A DNA stretch of 64,000 bases. Source: Pseudisothecium myosuroides (lineage: Eukaryota; Streptophyta; Bryopsida; Hypnales; Lembophyllaceae). The notes under the pieces are model-generated. The model made no database searches. It worked only from the letters and a program-made list of their open reading frames with translations, and had not been told where the DNA came from. Made by a program: the position numbers and the translations under genes. The stretch's first letter is position 1; each line of letters starts with the position of its first letter. Shown here one piece after another: positions 1-11,948 of this stretch. The stretch is taken from assembly GCA_951799445.1 (NCBI GenBank), contig OX637296.1, positions 16,616,001-16,680,000 of the forward strand. The letters are read 5' to 3'.

Positions 1-133
1 GGTCCTTAGGTTCGAGTAACCAGTAGCCTGCTCAGAGAGCACAGCTAGCTGCATTTCAGGCGGCGCCGTCACAGGACGGACTTTAGACTTTGTTTCTTAT
101 TCTTTCTCTCTCAGTACTCAATTTTTTTTAGAT
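1..133 (+). other. Leader of the copia element
   Basis: This stretch precedes the first gag codon. I see neither a clear LTR end nor a tRNA primer-binding site, so the 5' LTR must lie at least partly outside the window. A pyrimidine-rich run comes just before the ATG at 134. Confidence 0.4.
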
Positions 134-2434
134 ATGGACCCAAGCGTCAGAGATGTCCCTGAGTCCATGAAACTAGCTGGACCAACCAATTACATCATTT
201 GGGGCTACAAGGTCATTTTGATTTTAATGCAGGAGGGCCTATGGCGTTTTATCGAACCCGCTACAGTACCTGATCTTTCCACAGTCGATACCGGAACCAC
301 TTCAAGCGCCACCGCAGACAGCGCGACTCCAACCGCGATCAACCCACAAGCACCGGCGACGGAACCACCACCAACAGTACCTGTTATCACCGTTCCAACA
401 GTCAACACCAACCTTACTCAAAAATCCGAACTCCAGTTCCGGGTTGGAAGTATCATTGTATCACTGGTACGTGACTCAATCATATTGAGCGTCATTCACC
501 TTATTGATCCACAGCTTATCTGGCAACGTCTTAGAAGTATGTGCGATATTAGTAGCTCGTCTAAACGTCTGTCACTTAAAGAGCAACTGTACTCACTCAA
601 GCTAGCAGAAGAAAAGACAATAGGCGATCACTTGCAACAGACCAATTTGATCATTATTCAACTTGCTCACCTAGGGATACAAACACCAGATGAGGATTTA
701 GTAGATCTACTACTCAATAGTCTACCTAGAAGTTGGTCCATGTTCAAACTTGTGCAAAAAGGACGAGAAAGACTACCATTGTTTGCAAAGTTAGAAGGTT
801 TATTACTTCAGGAAGAAATCAGTTGTACCTTAGACAGTCAGCGCGATGAAGTCGAAGAAGTAAACTTCCTTTGCAACCAGAGAGGACCACAAAGAGGAGT
901 CCAGTCATTCTCCCACGGCAGCAACGGCAGTCGCTCCACTCTTCGCAGAGACCAGTATAACCTACGGTCAAGCTCCCAGCGGACAAACAGCCAACAATCC
1001 AACAAATCGACTCGTCAACTTGTTATCTGTCACAACTGCGGTAAAGAAGGACATTTTGCAAGGGCTGTGCTCGCATCACCTTGGAAGATCGAATCAAGGC
1101 CATGCAGCTACAACTGTCCAACATGCAACGTAACACGCCTCAACAACATCCAGTACACCTTACTGAGATTAATGACGACGATGAAGATACCAACGACAAC
1201 TCCGACACTGCTCAAGTCCAAGATTGTATCGAGGCCTTTCATGAGGATCCAGAATCACCCACCGAAGTTATCAATGCCTGCGTGATTTCCGCCAACATCG
1301 AGCATGATTGGTTTCTTGATTCAGGGGCATCATCGCATGTCACCGGCAATCCCGATTTACTCAATCAAATCGGTCCTTCTAGAATTCCAAGCATTAGTAC
1401 AGCTGGAGGGCATGTCATACAAGTAGCAGGACAAGGCACTATAAATCCCCAATCTTCAGGAGCAATAAAGAGTATTCATAATGTTCTTTACGTCCCAGGT
1501 GTAAAGACCAATCTCTTTTCTGTCGGATGTCTTACTGATATCGGTTACAGGGTTTTATTTGAGAACAAGCATTGCCGCATCTATGATAAGGACAATCCCA
1601 ATGATATTCTACTTCATGGCATCAGGGACCCCCGTAACAACTTATACAATCATTCGTCAAACAGGTCAACTCTTCTCTCAACAACTGTCACCAACATACA
1701 GCACTATCGGAGCACCCACAAGATCAGCCGACCCGCCACCAAATATTACTGCAACTCCTACCAAACCTGCAACGACTATTCAACCCACATCAATCAAGCC
1801 GAGACCATCTCCAAACGAAATACATCTCTGGCACAAAAGAATTGCACATTTGAATTATCAAGGTTTATATCACCTTATCTCTCGTCAACTTGTGGCAGGT
1901 GTTCCTGTCATTCCGTATCTGAAACATGTATGCTCATCCTGCGCTATGGGCAAACTTCCCAAAGACAAGATACCCAAGATCAGAACAACCTGTACTACTC
2001 GGCCACTTCAACTTATTCATATGGATCTTTGTGGACCTCTACCGCTCAAATCACGGACCGATAATAGGTACATTCTTACGTTTATCAATGATTTTTCACG
2101 AAAAACATGGCTATACTTTATTGCTGAAAAATCTCAGACTTTGGACCGATTCAAAGAATTCCGAGCCTTGGTGGAAACACCCCAAACCAAAATTGGCACT
2201 CTCCGAAGCGACAGGGGCGGGGAATATCTCTCTGCATCCTTCAACTCTTATTGCGCGACTCATGGGATCTCAAGACAGCTCACTGCAGGCTACTCACCGC
2301 ATCAGAATGGCGTCGCCGAGCGAAAAAATCGGACTCTTCTCGAAGGAATTCGAAGTGTCGTCTCCGGCACCAAAATCCCTAAAGCGCTCTAGGAAGAACT
2401 CGCCCGCACCGTCAACTATATCCAAAACCGCTGC
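134..2434 (+). pseudogene. Ty1/copia gag-protease-integrase, 5' part, frameshifted
   Basis: This is the front half of a Ty1/copia polyprotein. Gag starts at ATG 134 and shows a CCHC zinc knuckle near 1027 (CHNCGKEGHFA). Just after it the frame shifts, and the next frame carries the aspartic protease motif WFLDSGASSHVTG near 1309-1347. A second shift near 1660-1700 leads to integrase: the zinc-binding HLWHKRIAHL (about 1826) and CSSCAMGK (about 1930), then the catalytic core with HMDLCGP, LRSDRGGEY and HQNGVAERKNRTLLE (about 2020-2345). A stop codon at 2390-2392 interrupts the frame, and coding then continues to 2434, where a foreign insert begins. At least two frameshifts and one stop make it inactive. 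Family assignment is secure from the order Gag-Pro-Int followed by RT-RNase H downstream. Confidence 0.93.
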
Positions 2435-2792
2435 TTGTGAGCACTTGTTTACCCACCCTTGGTAAAGAAGCGAGCACAACCAAGCTCTCGGTAATTAACC
2501 GTTCTGACTCGATCTATGGGTGTCTAGCGCCAATCCATTGTGCCTTCCAAGCAATGGATCTTTTCTATGCTCTTAAGACTCGCTAATTTGGATAATGAAG
2601 AAAACAAAACGAAACCCTAATTGGAATTGCTATGACTACTAAGTCTAGATCAAAGCCTACGAAGGCTTAGTGGTTTGGGAGAGGAGTGAATTCTAGTCTA
2701 AACTTATCTATTCTAAATGAAAGAGTACCTTATGCCATTTCTAAAAGTATAAAGCTTATTTGATTTGGATTCTCCTAGAGGAAGTTATGGAC

Positions 2793-3292
2793 GGATGAAG
2801 TTTGACCGCTACTCGATTCCTCAAACTTCATCCATGCTTTTCTATGGATTACGGATTTTGATTTGACTTGGGATTTGGGCTATGGGCCTGATCCTCTAAG
2901 GTTAACCTAATCACCAAGTTTTGACTCAAATGGATGAAATCTTCTAGGGTTCATCCATTACTTGTTCCGGACTTCATCCCTTCTTAACTGCTTGGGGTTT
3001 AGGTATTTCCTTAAGCTGGATTTAGTTTTGGGTTCCCCTAAACTTGTTCTAAGATGTTCTAAATCTATACTTAACCTAACCTTAATCTTAAAAGCCCCTA
3101 ATCCGCCTTCTAATCTTACTTAAGGATCTTAAGTGTGGTTACCAATGTACTAATCGTAGAACTTAAGACTTGTTCCGAGGAGATCTTGATTGTAGCTTCC
3201 TATTTTGACTAACCACATTAGATTTGGGTTTTCCTATCAAAAGTTATCCATGGATGAAGTTTGACCGCTAATCGGTCCTTCAAACTTCATCC
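2793..3292. repeat. Two copies of a GGATGAAGTTTGA hairpin
   Basis: GGATGAAGTTTGA is followed after about 15 bases by its inverse TCAAACTTCATCC at about 2793-2834 and again at about 3250-3292. A weaker version occurs near 3390. Each could fold into a stem of about 13 bp. They lie in the large insert; function unknown. Confidence 0.6.
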
Positions 3293-4213
3293 GCTAATTA
3301 CGGCTAGCCCTAATTCCAAAACTAACTTCTAATTTTGCGGTTGGGTTCCTAATCATTTTGTCTTTTCAAATACTATTCCTTGTTCCTCTTGGATGAATTT
3401 TGCTAAGTTTCATCCAACATGACTCCCTAACTTCATCCGCCCATAACTCCTTCGTTTTAGCTCGGATTTGGATGAATGATGACTTTTTGGAATCCCGGGA
3501 ACTTCTTATACAATGTTCTAAGCTTAGTTAAACCCTGACTTTGGTTCTTCCCTACTCTAACTCTCGGCCTCCTTCTAATTATCTTGATAAAACAAAGTTA
3601 AACACAGAAGAGTGGGGTTTTTAAGGGCCCACCTCATATTGGAGGTCTTGGATCAAACGGTCGAGGTTCCCCCCCTCGGCCATGTCCCTTCCGCTTGGAT
3701 TCTTGGCTCCTTGAGTGATTCTTGAATCGGGGAAGATTTGAGAACGAAGTGGTAGATGCGGTGGGATTTCTTGCTTCTCCTTCTTTCCACCCCTTCTTAC
3801 ACCAAGCAACTTGTCTTCCAAAGTTCTTACATGTTGCCTTCGTTCTTACACCTCTTACACCTTGGCCTTTCCAAGTGCTTACGCGGTTGACCTTTCTCTT
3901 ACGTCCAAGGGCACGCTCTTTTTTACTCTTACGCTTACTCTCCCAATGGCCCAAATTTGTTAGTTGAGATTTCCCCTAATCCATCCACTAGCATGCTTTT
4001 CTCCTATTTCATCTTCCTCCTTATTCGTAATGCTCAAGGTTTTTGGTTATGGTGTGTGGAGAGCTTGGGTCAGTTGTGCGTGGAGTGATTGTGTGAGTTT
4101 GCAGGTTACTTGGTGCTTTAACACGAGTTCTTCCCTAACCCTACAAGATCTTAGCTTACACGTCCGTTTGCCCAACCCTTACCTCTACTATTTTGCTTCC
4201 ATCCTTCTACTTT

Positions 4214-4318
4214 GCTAATTTCTACTTCTATTAGGCTAATTTCTACTTCTACTATGCTAATTTCTACTTCTACTAGGCTAATTTCTACTTCTTCTATGCT
4301 AATTTCTACTTCTACTAT
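4214..4318 (+). repeat. 21-bp tandem repeat, five copies
   Basis: The unit GCTAATTTCTACTTCTACTA plus one base repeats about five times with small changes. It is a minisatellite in non-coding DNA of the large insert. Confidence 0.85.
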
Positions 4319-4442
4319 TCAGATTCTGGCCTTGACTCCCCTCTTTCTTTGTCACTTGTGGGTTTTTTTTCTTCCTTCCCTAGAGCCTAGATTGCCAAAA
4401 AAAACGGACAAAAAAAAAGAAAGAACGAGAAGACCAAAATTT

Positions 4443-4625
4443 TGGCCACGGCCTGGCTGCTGCGGAGCCTGGCGCTACGATGGCTGGTTGCTGCAATACC
4501 GGCGCTGCGGTGGCTAGCTGCTGCGGTACCCGGCCGCTGCGGTGGCCCAGCTGCTGCGGTGGCTTGGCTGGCTGGGGCTTGGCCGGCTAGGGCTTGGCTG
4601 GTTGGGGCCTTGGCTGGCTGGGATT
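4443..4625 (+). repeat. GC-rich degenerate CTGCGG / GGCTTGGCTGG repeats
   Basis: Short imperfect repeats of GCTGCGGTGGC, then of GGCTTGGCTGGCTGG, form a GC-rich block that contrasts with the AT-rich surroundings. The open frames here on both strands are low-complexity and probably not genes. Confidence 0.6.
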
Positions 4626-6777
4626 TAAGGGAGGGCCCAGGCGTGCTAGCCGGGCTCCCCACAAGGCAAAGTTAAACTGGATCACAAGTGATTCGATCTA
4701 AGCCCGTAGGGGGATTTTGGAGGCTAAACCTTGAATTAGTTCTAAGAGGTTTTGGAAACTAAACCTTGTACGTAACTTCCGGGGGGATCAAAGCTTCGCC
4801 GTTGAGTTGGTTTTAACACCAACTCTAAGACTTTGAGAACACGAGGTAGTTTGAAGCTTCGTCGTCTGACCGGATTTTTTAACACTTCCTCTAAGACTTA
4901 GGTACTAGTGAAATCAAAGCTTCGCCGTCTAAGGGGGAAGCCACACATCAACAATCAACTTCAAAGAAGGACCCAGCCCGTTAGAACGTCACGACCCTAG
5001 GGGGGCCCACAACTCCGCCGTACGGGGGGAGGACCACACACCACGGGTCCTTAGAGAGAGCAAAAGAGGTCCCCCACTAAGGGAGAAACACTCGGAGGTT
5101 AATACGGACACGTGGGTTGGACAACACAATCCTTAAACGCTAAAGACCCCCCGGTGGGCGGCAAAGCCAAGGCGCGGAGGGGGGAGCTTTAGGATCAGGA
5201 CAAAACTCAAAGAACTCCCAAGCAAGCTAGCACTTCAAGCAAAGGACTTTAACTGACAAGTTAGCGACCCAAGTGACCCAGAAATAAGCCAAATAATACC
5301 CAAGACTACTCAAAACTCATAGATGCAAAGGAAGAAGGACCCCCAAGACCTTCAAAAGCTGAAAATAGAACAACAACGGAGCACCACGTGCTCAAAACAC
5401 CGTGGAAGTGCCTTTGGCTAAAATAGCCAAAAAATCCAACATAAGTTGGACCCACGGACCCAAAACATGAATGGGGGTGGTTTTGGAGAGAAATGAAGGC
5501 CCTTTTATAGGTTTCCCAAGGCCCTCACCTCCCCTCTTTTAACCTAGGTAACCCTATCAACTTGGATTTTCATCCTTATCTTTTAAGATTTTCACGTAGT
5601 TTGGGTTTTACGCTGGTCCAACACTCTAACTATTGGAGATTAACTCCAAATCGAAAACCAATTGCGCCATTGGCTTCAAAAGGCCATTTTTAGTCCTGAG
5701 GTTTTCCTACCCCCTATTCCAACACCAAAATCCCACCGTAAACTATCGCCAACTAGAGTTAGTAAAAGAGGTAAAAATCTACTTTTTGGAGGTTATCTTT
5801 TCTGACAAAGGTGACTAGCCAGGGTGGTCTGGGAGGTCTTAGGGAGTAAGAAAAGACCCTTCGTTGACTTCGTTCCGACTTCGTGTGCTCCCGGGACGCC
5901 GGTCAACTCCACGTAAATCTCGCCGTGTGGATAATTCGAAGGAATGTCGGTGATTCGGCCGTCTCCCGCTATCGAAACACCATGAAACTCGTCGTGGCGC
6001 GTTATTAGCATAAAAGAAACTATCCTAATTTTTAGTGAGATTTTACCGCTACCTGGGTAATTATCGTGAATTTCCCATCGTGGTTTTAGGCGGTTGACCG
6101 TCCGGAAGGAGTATTTCTTCAATCCAGAAAATTCCGAAACTTCTTGGGGAACCTCTCATGGGGTTTCCCAAGAGATTTGCAAGGTCACATCTTGATCTTG
6201 CATGTCTTGATACGGAGGGCAAAAAGATACCTCCATTGGTTTATCGGCAGTCAGGGAATCTTCCGCATATGCGGGAATCTTGGCGAATGGATTTCGCTTT
6301 TGACTTCCCGGTATGGTTTAGACCCAAGATCACAATCTGGTGACCGTAGATTCCTCCACTGCCCTGTCTTGCGAAAGTGACACCTACAAGCTAACAATTG
6401 GGGTTTCTACTATTCGTCGATGGGATGGGAAAACTGAAACCTCTCTTGGGGAATCTACCTAAGAATCTCCCTAGACTTCCCTTAGACCAATTTAGCCCAG
6501 CTTGGTCACTTGCATAGTGATTTTAGGCTATTTTGGGTAAGAACCCTCAAACCTTCTAGTTCCCACTACTTCTATGGCTCCAACCTATTTACAAGTGGGT
6601 TTTAGGACTATTCTAAGGAGAAAAGGCTATTTAGGACCAAAGGGCATATTGGTATGTAACATGTCCATTCTGGTTTTACACTCTTTTTAGGGCTTTTTGT
6701 GTATAATGATGACTTAATTTGTACAATCTAAGAAAAAAAAAGACTATGAGTCCCAAGTGACGAATTGGGAGCTCACA

Positions 6778-9190
6778 CTGCCCTACAAAAGCCTTCAAAT
6801 TAAAAACACCTGAAGAAGCATTCTCAGGTACCAAACCTCACCTAGGTCATCTTCGTGTTATTGGCTGCCTTGCTTTTTGTCATGTTTCTGATACCAAACG
6901 CCAGAAACTCGACCCTAAAGCCATTCCTACCATACTGATAGATTACGATGATAGAAGCAAAGCCTATCGCTGTTACAATCCCACCACTAGAAAAATACTC
7001 GTTAGTAGAGACGTAAGATTCGATGAACAATGTTTTGACATTCCTAGTTTTGAAACGACAGAACCTCTCATAGACAAATTTTTTCCACACACACTCCTAC
7101 CTCACACTTCCGCTCCCACACTCCCAATTCCGTCTCACTCTGCTGAACCTTCCCAAACACTTCTTTCCTCTCCATCTGGTCCTCCCGACCTTACCACCCC
7201 AGTCTCTACTCCTCACCTTGACCCTTCTATAACACCCCCTTCTACACATCCTAACCTCTCTTCTCCCTGTTCACCCGCACCTCACTCCCCAACGCCCAAT
7301 CCTGCGGAATCTGATTCAACATCCCCTGCTCCCAGTTCTCTGTCTCCTCCTCCAGCTCCCCGCCGATCCACCCGCCCTTGCACTCAGAATATCAGACTAG
7401 AAGGCTACGAACTTTGTCTATCAACCACAGATTTTGACATTTATACCATTAGATCTGTTCCTCCCCCTAGTACCTTCACTTCACCGGATCAAACCAACAT
7501 CACATTTAAACAAGCCAAAGACGATCCTGGATGGCGTAGGGCAATGCAGGAAGAAATGGAATCCATATGGAAAAACAAGACATGGGATCTTGAACCGTTA
7601 CCTCCTGGCAAGAAAGCAATTACTTGCAAATGGGTGTTTAAGGTAAAACCGGGCCTCAACGGCCAACCACCTATCAAGAAGGCCCGTTTAGTTGCACGCG
7701 GATTTGAACAAAGAAGAAGTATAGATTTTAACGAGACTTTCACTCCAGTGATAAAGTGGGCGACAATTCGCACCGCCATTGCCTTGGCAGCTGCGAAACG
7801 ATGGGACATCCATCACATGGATGTCCGAACCGCCTTCTTACACGGCTTACTCCGTGAACGCGTCTTCATGTCTCAACCCCCCGGTTTCCGTGTTCGAGGT
7901 AAAGAAAATCTTGTTCGTAGGTTAAACAAGTCACTGTATGGGCTGAAACAAAGCCCTTGAAATTGGTACGATCGAATCGATGAAGCTCTCCGACGACTTG
8001 GCCTACAACGCAGCACATCAGACAACAATTTATATTACATGCATCAAAATGGAGACACTCTTATTCTTATGCTATACATCGATGATCTATTTATAACTGG
8101 CAGCTCTAATAAACTGATCACATGGCTGAAGCAATTCCTGCACAAGGAATTCAAGATGACAGATTTAGGAAAAATCCACCGATACTTGGGCATATCATTC
8201 GAGCAGGTCATCCTAGGGATATTCTTACATCAGCGAGACTATACAATTTCAATTCTCCACGAATTTGGCATGGCAGAGTGTAAATCCGCCCCTACTCCAC
8301 TTCCAGATGGACAAATTCTCACTACAGATATGAAGACCAAACTAATCAACTCTACCTATTATTGTCGACTTGTGGGGAAACTGATTTTTCTCATTGTGAC
8401 CCGCCCAGATATTGCCTACGCTGTGAGCAGGCTCAGCTCTTATATGGTTGCACCACAAAAATCACATCTCGAGGCCACCAAACATCTTCTACGTTATTTA
8501 CAAGGCACTCTCGAATATGGCATACTTTACCGTTCTGGCGCCCCCGTTTCCATCTCCGGGTATATTGATGCCGACTGGGGCTCCTGTCCCAAAACTCGCC
8601 GATCGATGGGCGCTTATGCTTTCATTCTTGCTGGCGGCCCCATCATCTGGAAGAGCAAACGCCAATTGACAATCTCAAGGTCCTCGACAGAATCTGAATA
8701 TAGAGCCCTTAGTGATGCCGCTCAAGAGGCCGTATGGCTTCACTGCCTCCTACACGAGCTCACCAAACCACAACTCCCTGTCACACAACAACCGACCCAA
8801 TCCAACCTACACTACTCATCAGCAAGCATCGACATCTATTGCGACAATCAAGGAGCTATGCAACTTGCTCATAATCCAATTTTTCATGCCCGCTCGAAAC
8901 ATATTGAGATACACTACCATTTTATCCGCGAACGAATCCTTAGAGGAGAAATCAAAATCAAGTATATTCACACGAGTTCACAGCCCGCAGACGCGCTTAC
9001 AAAAGCCCTCGGACGTCTGAAGTTCCACCAGCACCGAACAGCACTGGGACTCTACAGCCTCGGGGATTTACGGAAAGACAGTACAGTCTCTTCTTCAACC
9101 TCAGACCTAAACCCTAGTAACCCTCAACCTAGAACAAGTAGTCTTCAGCCTCTGCCAAAGACCCAAAACTTTTATGTACAGCCCCCTTAA
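6778..9190 (+). pseudogene. Ty1/copia integrase end, reverse transcriptase and RNase H
   Basis: This is the continuation of the copia polyprotein after the insert. It starts with the integrase tail (KTPEEAF, HLRVIGC), passes through a proline/serine-rich linker (about 7085-7380), and enters reverse transcriptase at about 7540 (NKTWDLEPLP, ITCKWVFKVK, LVARGFEQ, AFLHG). A TGA at 7958-7960 interrupts RT just after YGLKQSP. Coding resumes in the same frame and shows the RT catalytic YIDD at about 8075-8086. RNase H follows with DADWGSCPKTRRS, SRSSTESEYRALS, DNQGAMQLAHNP and ARSKHIEIHYHFIRE, ending near 9050. The last 45 or so codons are not conserved. The internal stop and the upstream breaks make this a dead copy. 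Confidence 0.93.
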
Positions 9191-9554
9191 ACCCAGTAAC
9201 CTCCCTAGAACAATCCTGCCAAGAGAAATAGAGCCCCGGAGTTCTCCCCTGTCTGATAGCATAAAACCTAACTTTAGAACTCCCTCGAGCACCCTTCGGC
9301 ATTGTCTGCAACTGGACCGCAGCTTCCCGATTTACGGCGCATCTCGCCACCCCAACCTGCTCCTCCAACGCACACAGCTCCGGCTCTACCACATATTTCA
9401 CCATGATCGCGTCCACGACCTGAAAACACCACTCCGACAAACGAGCCATGAACGCGCAACAAAACCAGATTACCAATCCCGCCAGGCCAATCAACGACGC
9501 ACTCCCCACACAACTGCGCAACCCGCACATTCCTTGATTCACGACCTGTGCCAT
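9129..9554 (-). CDS. Antisense ORF with RNase H1-type hybrid-binding (Cauli_VI-like) domain
   Basis: This 141-codon frame lies on the strand opposite to the copia genes, between the end of RNase H and the 3' polypurine tract. Residues 94-141 match the small RNA/DNA hybrid-binding domain found at the N-terminus of eukaryotic RNase H1 and in the caulimovirus VI family: FYAIRQGRTPGLYFSWQDC, then GFKGAVHKSF, then EAEDYL. The conserved GR-PG-Y-SW-C, GFKGA, KSF and EAE-YL positions are all present. Residues 15-36 are hydrophobic and could be a membrane segment. There is no catalytic RNase H domain behind it: the frame stops right after the domain. Its 3' end overlaps the unconserved tail of the sense pol frame (9129-9190). 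It may be a captured host fragment or an antisense accessory gene of the element. Domain call firm; function and expression unknown. Confidence 0.65.
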   Translation of the reverse strand: MAQVVNQGMCGLRSCVGSASLIGLAGLVIWFCCAFMARLSEWCFQVVDAIMVKYVVEPELCALEEQVGVARCAVNREAAVQLQTMPKGARGSSKVRFYAIRQGRTPGLYFSWQDCSREVTGFKGAVHKSFGSLAEAEDYLF

Positions 9555-9646
9555 CCGATCTGCAAGCTAGCATCAACAATCTGCAAATTTCACAACATCA
9601 CTCACAAGGACGCTCTCAGTTTCTTTCAATTGTTCAATCGTGTGAT

Positions 9647-9850
9647 TGAGGGGGGGTATTGGCACTACGTACCATTAGGGTTTCATCTACTAGAACTAGT
9701 TCATCCACTGTACAGTCAAATAGGAATTAGTCCTACTTAGGATACCGTTAAGACATTAATTAGCCTTAGGTTAACTCTCCTGTATAAAGCTAGGGCATCA
9801 ACCTGGTCCTATTATCTTAATGCATTGAGTCGTTACTTCTCGTTGCAAGA
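9647..9850 (+). repeat. Polypurine tract and probable short 3' LTR of the copia element
   Basis: GATTGAGGGGGGG at about 9644-9656 is a typical polypurine tract. The LTR probably begins at TG 9660. A TATAAAG box lies at 9783-9789, and the LTR may end at a CA near 9847, giving about 190 bp. Kinase-related sequence begins soon after. The 5' LTR is not in the window for comparison, so the ends are tentative. Confidence 0.5.
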
Positions 9851-9877
9851 TTGCAACCTGCTTTCCATAGGTTCAGG

Positions 9878-10908
9878 AATGGGAAGCGGATGGCCCAGGA
9901 GGATGTGTTTGTCGCAGCAAGCTCGAGTCATAGAGAAATGGAGGACGTCTTGGAAGATTGTGCCTTGTCCGTAGCTGTGAGTCCCGACTTTCTCAATCCA
10001 ATGCAATCCCTCTCTCCATGCTCTGTCCATTCAGGGGCTGAAGCTGTAAACAACATCAGCGGTATTCAACATCGTCAGCTATCGTCATCAAGTCTGCAAC
10101 AATCTCGTGAAATGAGGGCCTTTGAAGGAAGTCTTCATGCCAACATTTTCTCACCAATTAAATCTTTGAAAAAGAAATCAATATCATCTGGTACATGAGG
10201 TCTTTCACCACTCAAGATTATGTCATAAATGTTGGTAGGATGGCCTTCAAAAGGCAGATGACCTGTGCGGACTTCATAACAGTTCATCATGTGGGCATGT
10301 GGCTATACACATCGGATTTTCTCATGAATGTCTTGGCTTCAAACTGCCATTCTTCAACGCAAGCCAAATCTCGGGAGCTCTCCAAAAGTATGTGCCTGAA
10401 CAGCCAACCGAGGATTCAAAGTTGACAATATGAGTTGCACAGTCTTAAGAGATTCCACTATCCTCACATTCCATCAACACGTTGGCAACTTCTAGATCTT
10501 TCTGAAGAAGGCCACGATTGTGCAGCATGACCATACGCTTTGCAATTTTACTCAAGATCATGTGGGTCTCCGTCAATAAAAATGGCGAGGCTCCATTACT
10601 CTTGAGCATTTACTTATCTATGAGATTGCGAAGATCGCCCCAAAATTTGTCAAATATGAACGCGAATCTGGCATCATCCAACAATTGGGCACCCAATGAA
10701 AAACAAAGTCTATAACTATCATTATCACGAGACTTAGTAGTTTTGCCCCTGAAAGAGCGGTAGAAATATCCGTATAGCAATGCGGCTCAAGCTAATCCAC
10801 GAAGCTACCATTGTTGCAGGTCTTTCGAAAAATAACCTTTTTTAAACACTTTCAGTACAAGCATTGTCTTTTCTTGCATGCACAATTGTTTGAAGATGAC
10901 AGTTTCTG
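9878..10908. pseudogene. Kinase pseudogene with its two parts in opposite orientations
   Basis: This is a broken copy of the kinase gene at 20672-22003. From about 9878 to 10050 the plus strand reads the N-terminal part (for example EDVLEDCALSVAVSP and SLSPCSVHSGAEA), nearly the same as the intact gene's residues 31-65. From about 10090 to 10908 the plus strand instead matches the complement of the kinase domain of the intact gene, so this part reads on the minus strand, from the C-terminal end backwards. The middle of the protein and part of the N-lobe are missing. A chimeric plus-strand frame (9851-10198) crosses the junction but is an artefact of the rearrangement. The locus lies directly behind the copia 3' LTR. 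Confidence 0.8.
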
Positions 10909-11764
10909 TGATGATCTGTGCACGGTCATAGGTAAGAGAATGTTCAATATTAATGTCATTGAAGGAGAACCTCTAGATTCTTGAGTAATATTGCACGGAA
11001 TTTGGTTATGCTTTAAAAAAAATTAGAGTGACTAAAGGGCACATGCGTTGCTTCTAAAGATACACAAATGGTAGATTGCATTTTACAACATAGTAAAATA
11101 TCCAAGTTCAAAACTGAGCAAACTCCTTGATCATAAAAATTCAACATCAATATTCTCAAACAATTAACAACAAAACGAGAGGCTCTTTCCCTGGACAGCT
11201 GGCTCAATTTCCAAATAAGGTCCTCTAACTCAAACTTCCCAACAAAAGGTTCCGTCAATGCAAAACCTCCTTCCTCATCAAGCCACAATGAACAAACACC
11301 TATGCTACAGAAGATGTAGTCCAAGTAGCAAAGTCTCGCTCTTCAAGTAAGGTCCTGCTCACATTCAACTTTTGTCAGTGCAAAGTTCTGTCTGGAGCTT
11401 ACAAAACAAGAAATAAATTGCCACTGCTTTTTTCAAAATCTCTCTACTCTCAAATGCATTTTATGGCAATGGCTTCAAGTCAATAACAAGCAACTACCCT
11501 ACAGGAGACATTCCCTTTGCAGCACCGGTTCTCTTTCAACTTCCTCCAAGTTTGATTCTGTGGATGCAAAGCTCCTCCACTTCGGCCCAGAGCCAACAAA
11601 ACTGCTGGAGCAAAGAGCTAACTTACAGGAGTTCTAAGGCATCATACTCAGACTTCCTCACATTGCCTGTGAAGGTAACGTTTGGCCATGCAAGACCAAA
11701 GCCTCGTCCTAATCCCTAAACCCACCACTTCCTGTTCTCCAACGCAGATGGTGCCAGTTGTGAC
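10909..11764. other. Intergenic DNA with decayed LEA2-gene flank repeats
   Basis: No gene is seen. From about 11340 the sequence contains fragments resembling the 3' flank of the LEA2-like gene, such as a stretch ending in GGAGCAAAGAGCT near 11610. These suggest partial tandem copies. Confidence 0.4.
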
Positions 11765-11850
11765 TCAAGTCAATAACAAAAGTTGCCAGAGCAAAGAGCT
11801 GGAAGAAATTCGACGGCGAAGGGGCGACCAGGAGGCAGGCACTGCGGCAA
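11765..11850 (-). pseudogene. C-terminal fragment of a LEA2/NHL-like gene
   Basis: On the minus strand CLLVAPSPSN matches the C-terminal CLVVATSPSN of the neighbouring gene. The same flanking words (AATAACAA, AGCAAAGAGCTGGA) follow in both. It is a truncated tandem copy of only the last codons and 3' flank, and is not functional. Confidence 0.6.
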
Positions 11851-11948
11851 AACCCAAGCCTCAGTCTTCCCCTTCGATCCGAAACCCTAAACCCTCCACT
11901 TTCTGTTCTTGAACGCTGTCTGTGCTTGCACCCCTTGCCTTCCAAGAG

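Larger units (their letters stand above)
2436..6777. mobile_element. 4.34 kb insertion in the copia integrase, class unclear
   Basis: The insert begins TGTGAGC and ends GCTCACA, a 7-bp perfect terminal inverted match, and is flanked by CTGCT (2431-2435) and CTGCC (6778-6782), a probable 5-bp target duplication with one mismatch. Removing it joins the integrase frame exactly, so the borders are well placed. TG...CA ends plus 5 bp would suit an LTR retroelement derivative, but I found no direct repeat at the two ends and no coding domain inside. It contains AT-rich spacer, short hairpins, a 21-bp tandem array and a GC-rich block. It may be a decayed non-autonomous retroelement, but the class stays open. 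Confidence 0.6.

Noticed and set aside
4214..4318. Possible CRISPR-like array
   Set aside because: Contiguous 21-bp tandem repeats without spacers in a plant genome: a minisatellite.
4387..4675. Alanine/tryptophan-rich frames on both strands
   Set aside because: Produced by the GC-rich repeat block; low-complexity translation only.
10518..10715. Plus-strand frame in the kinase pseudogene
   Set aside because: It mirrors the antisense frame seen opposite the intact kinase at 21066-21299, so it is a shadow of the inverted kinase domain.
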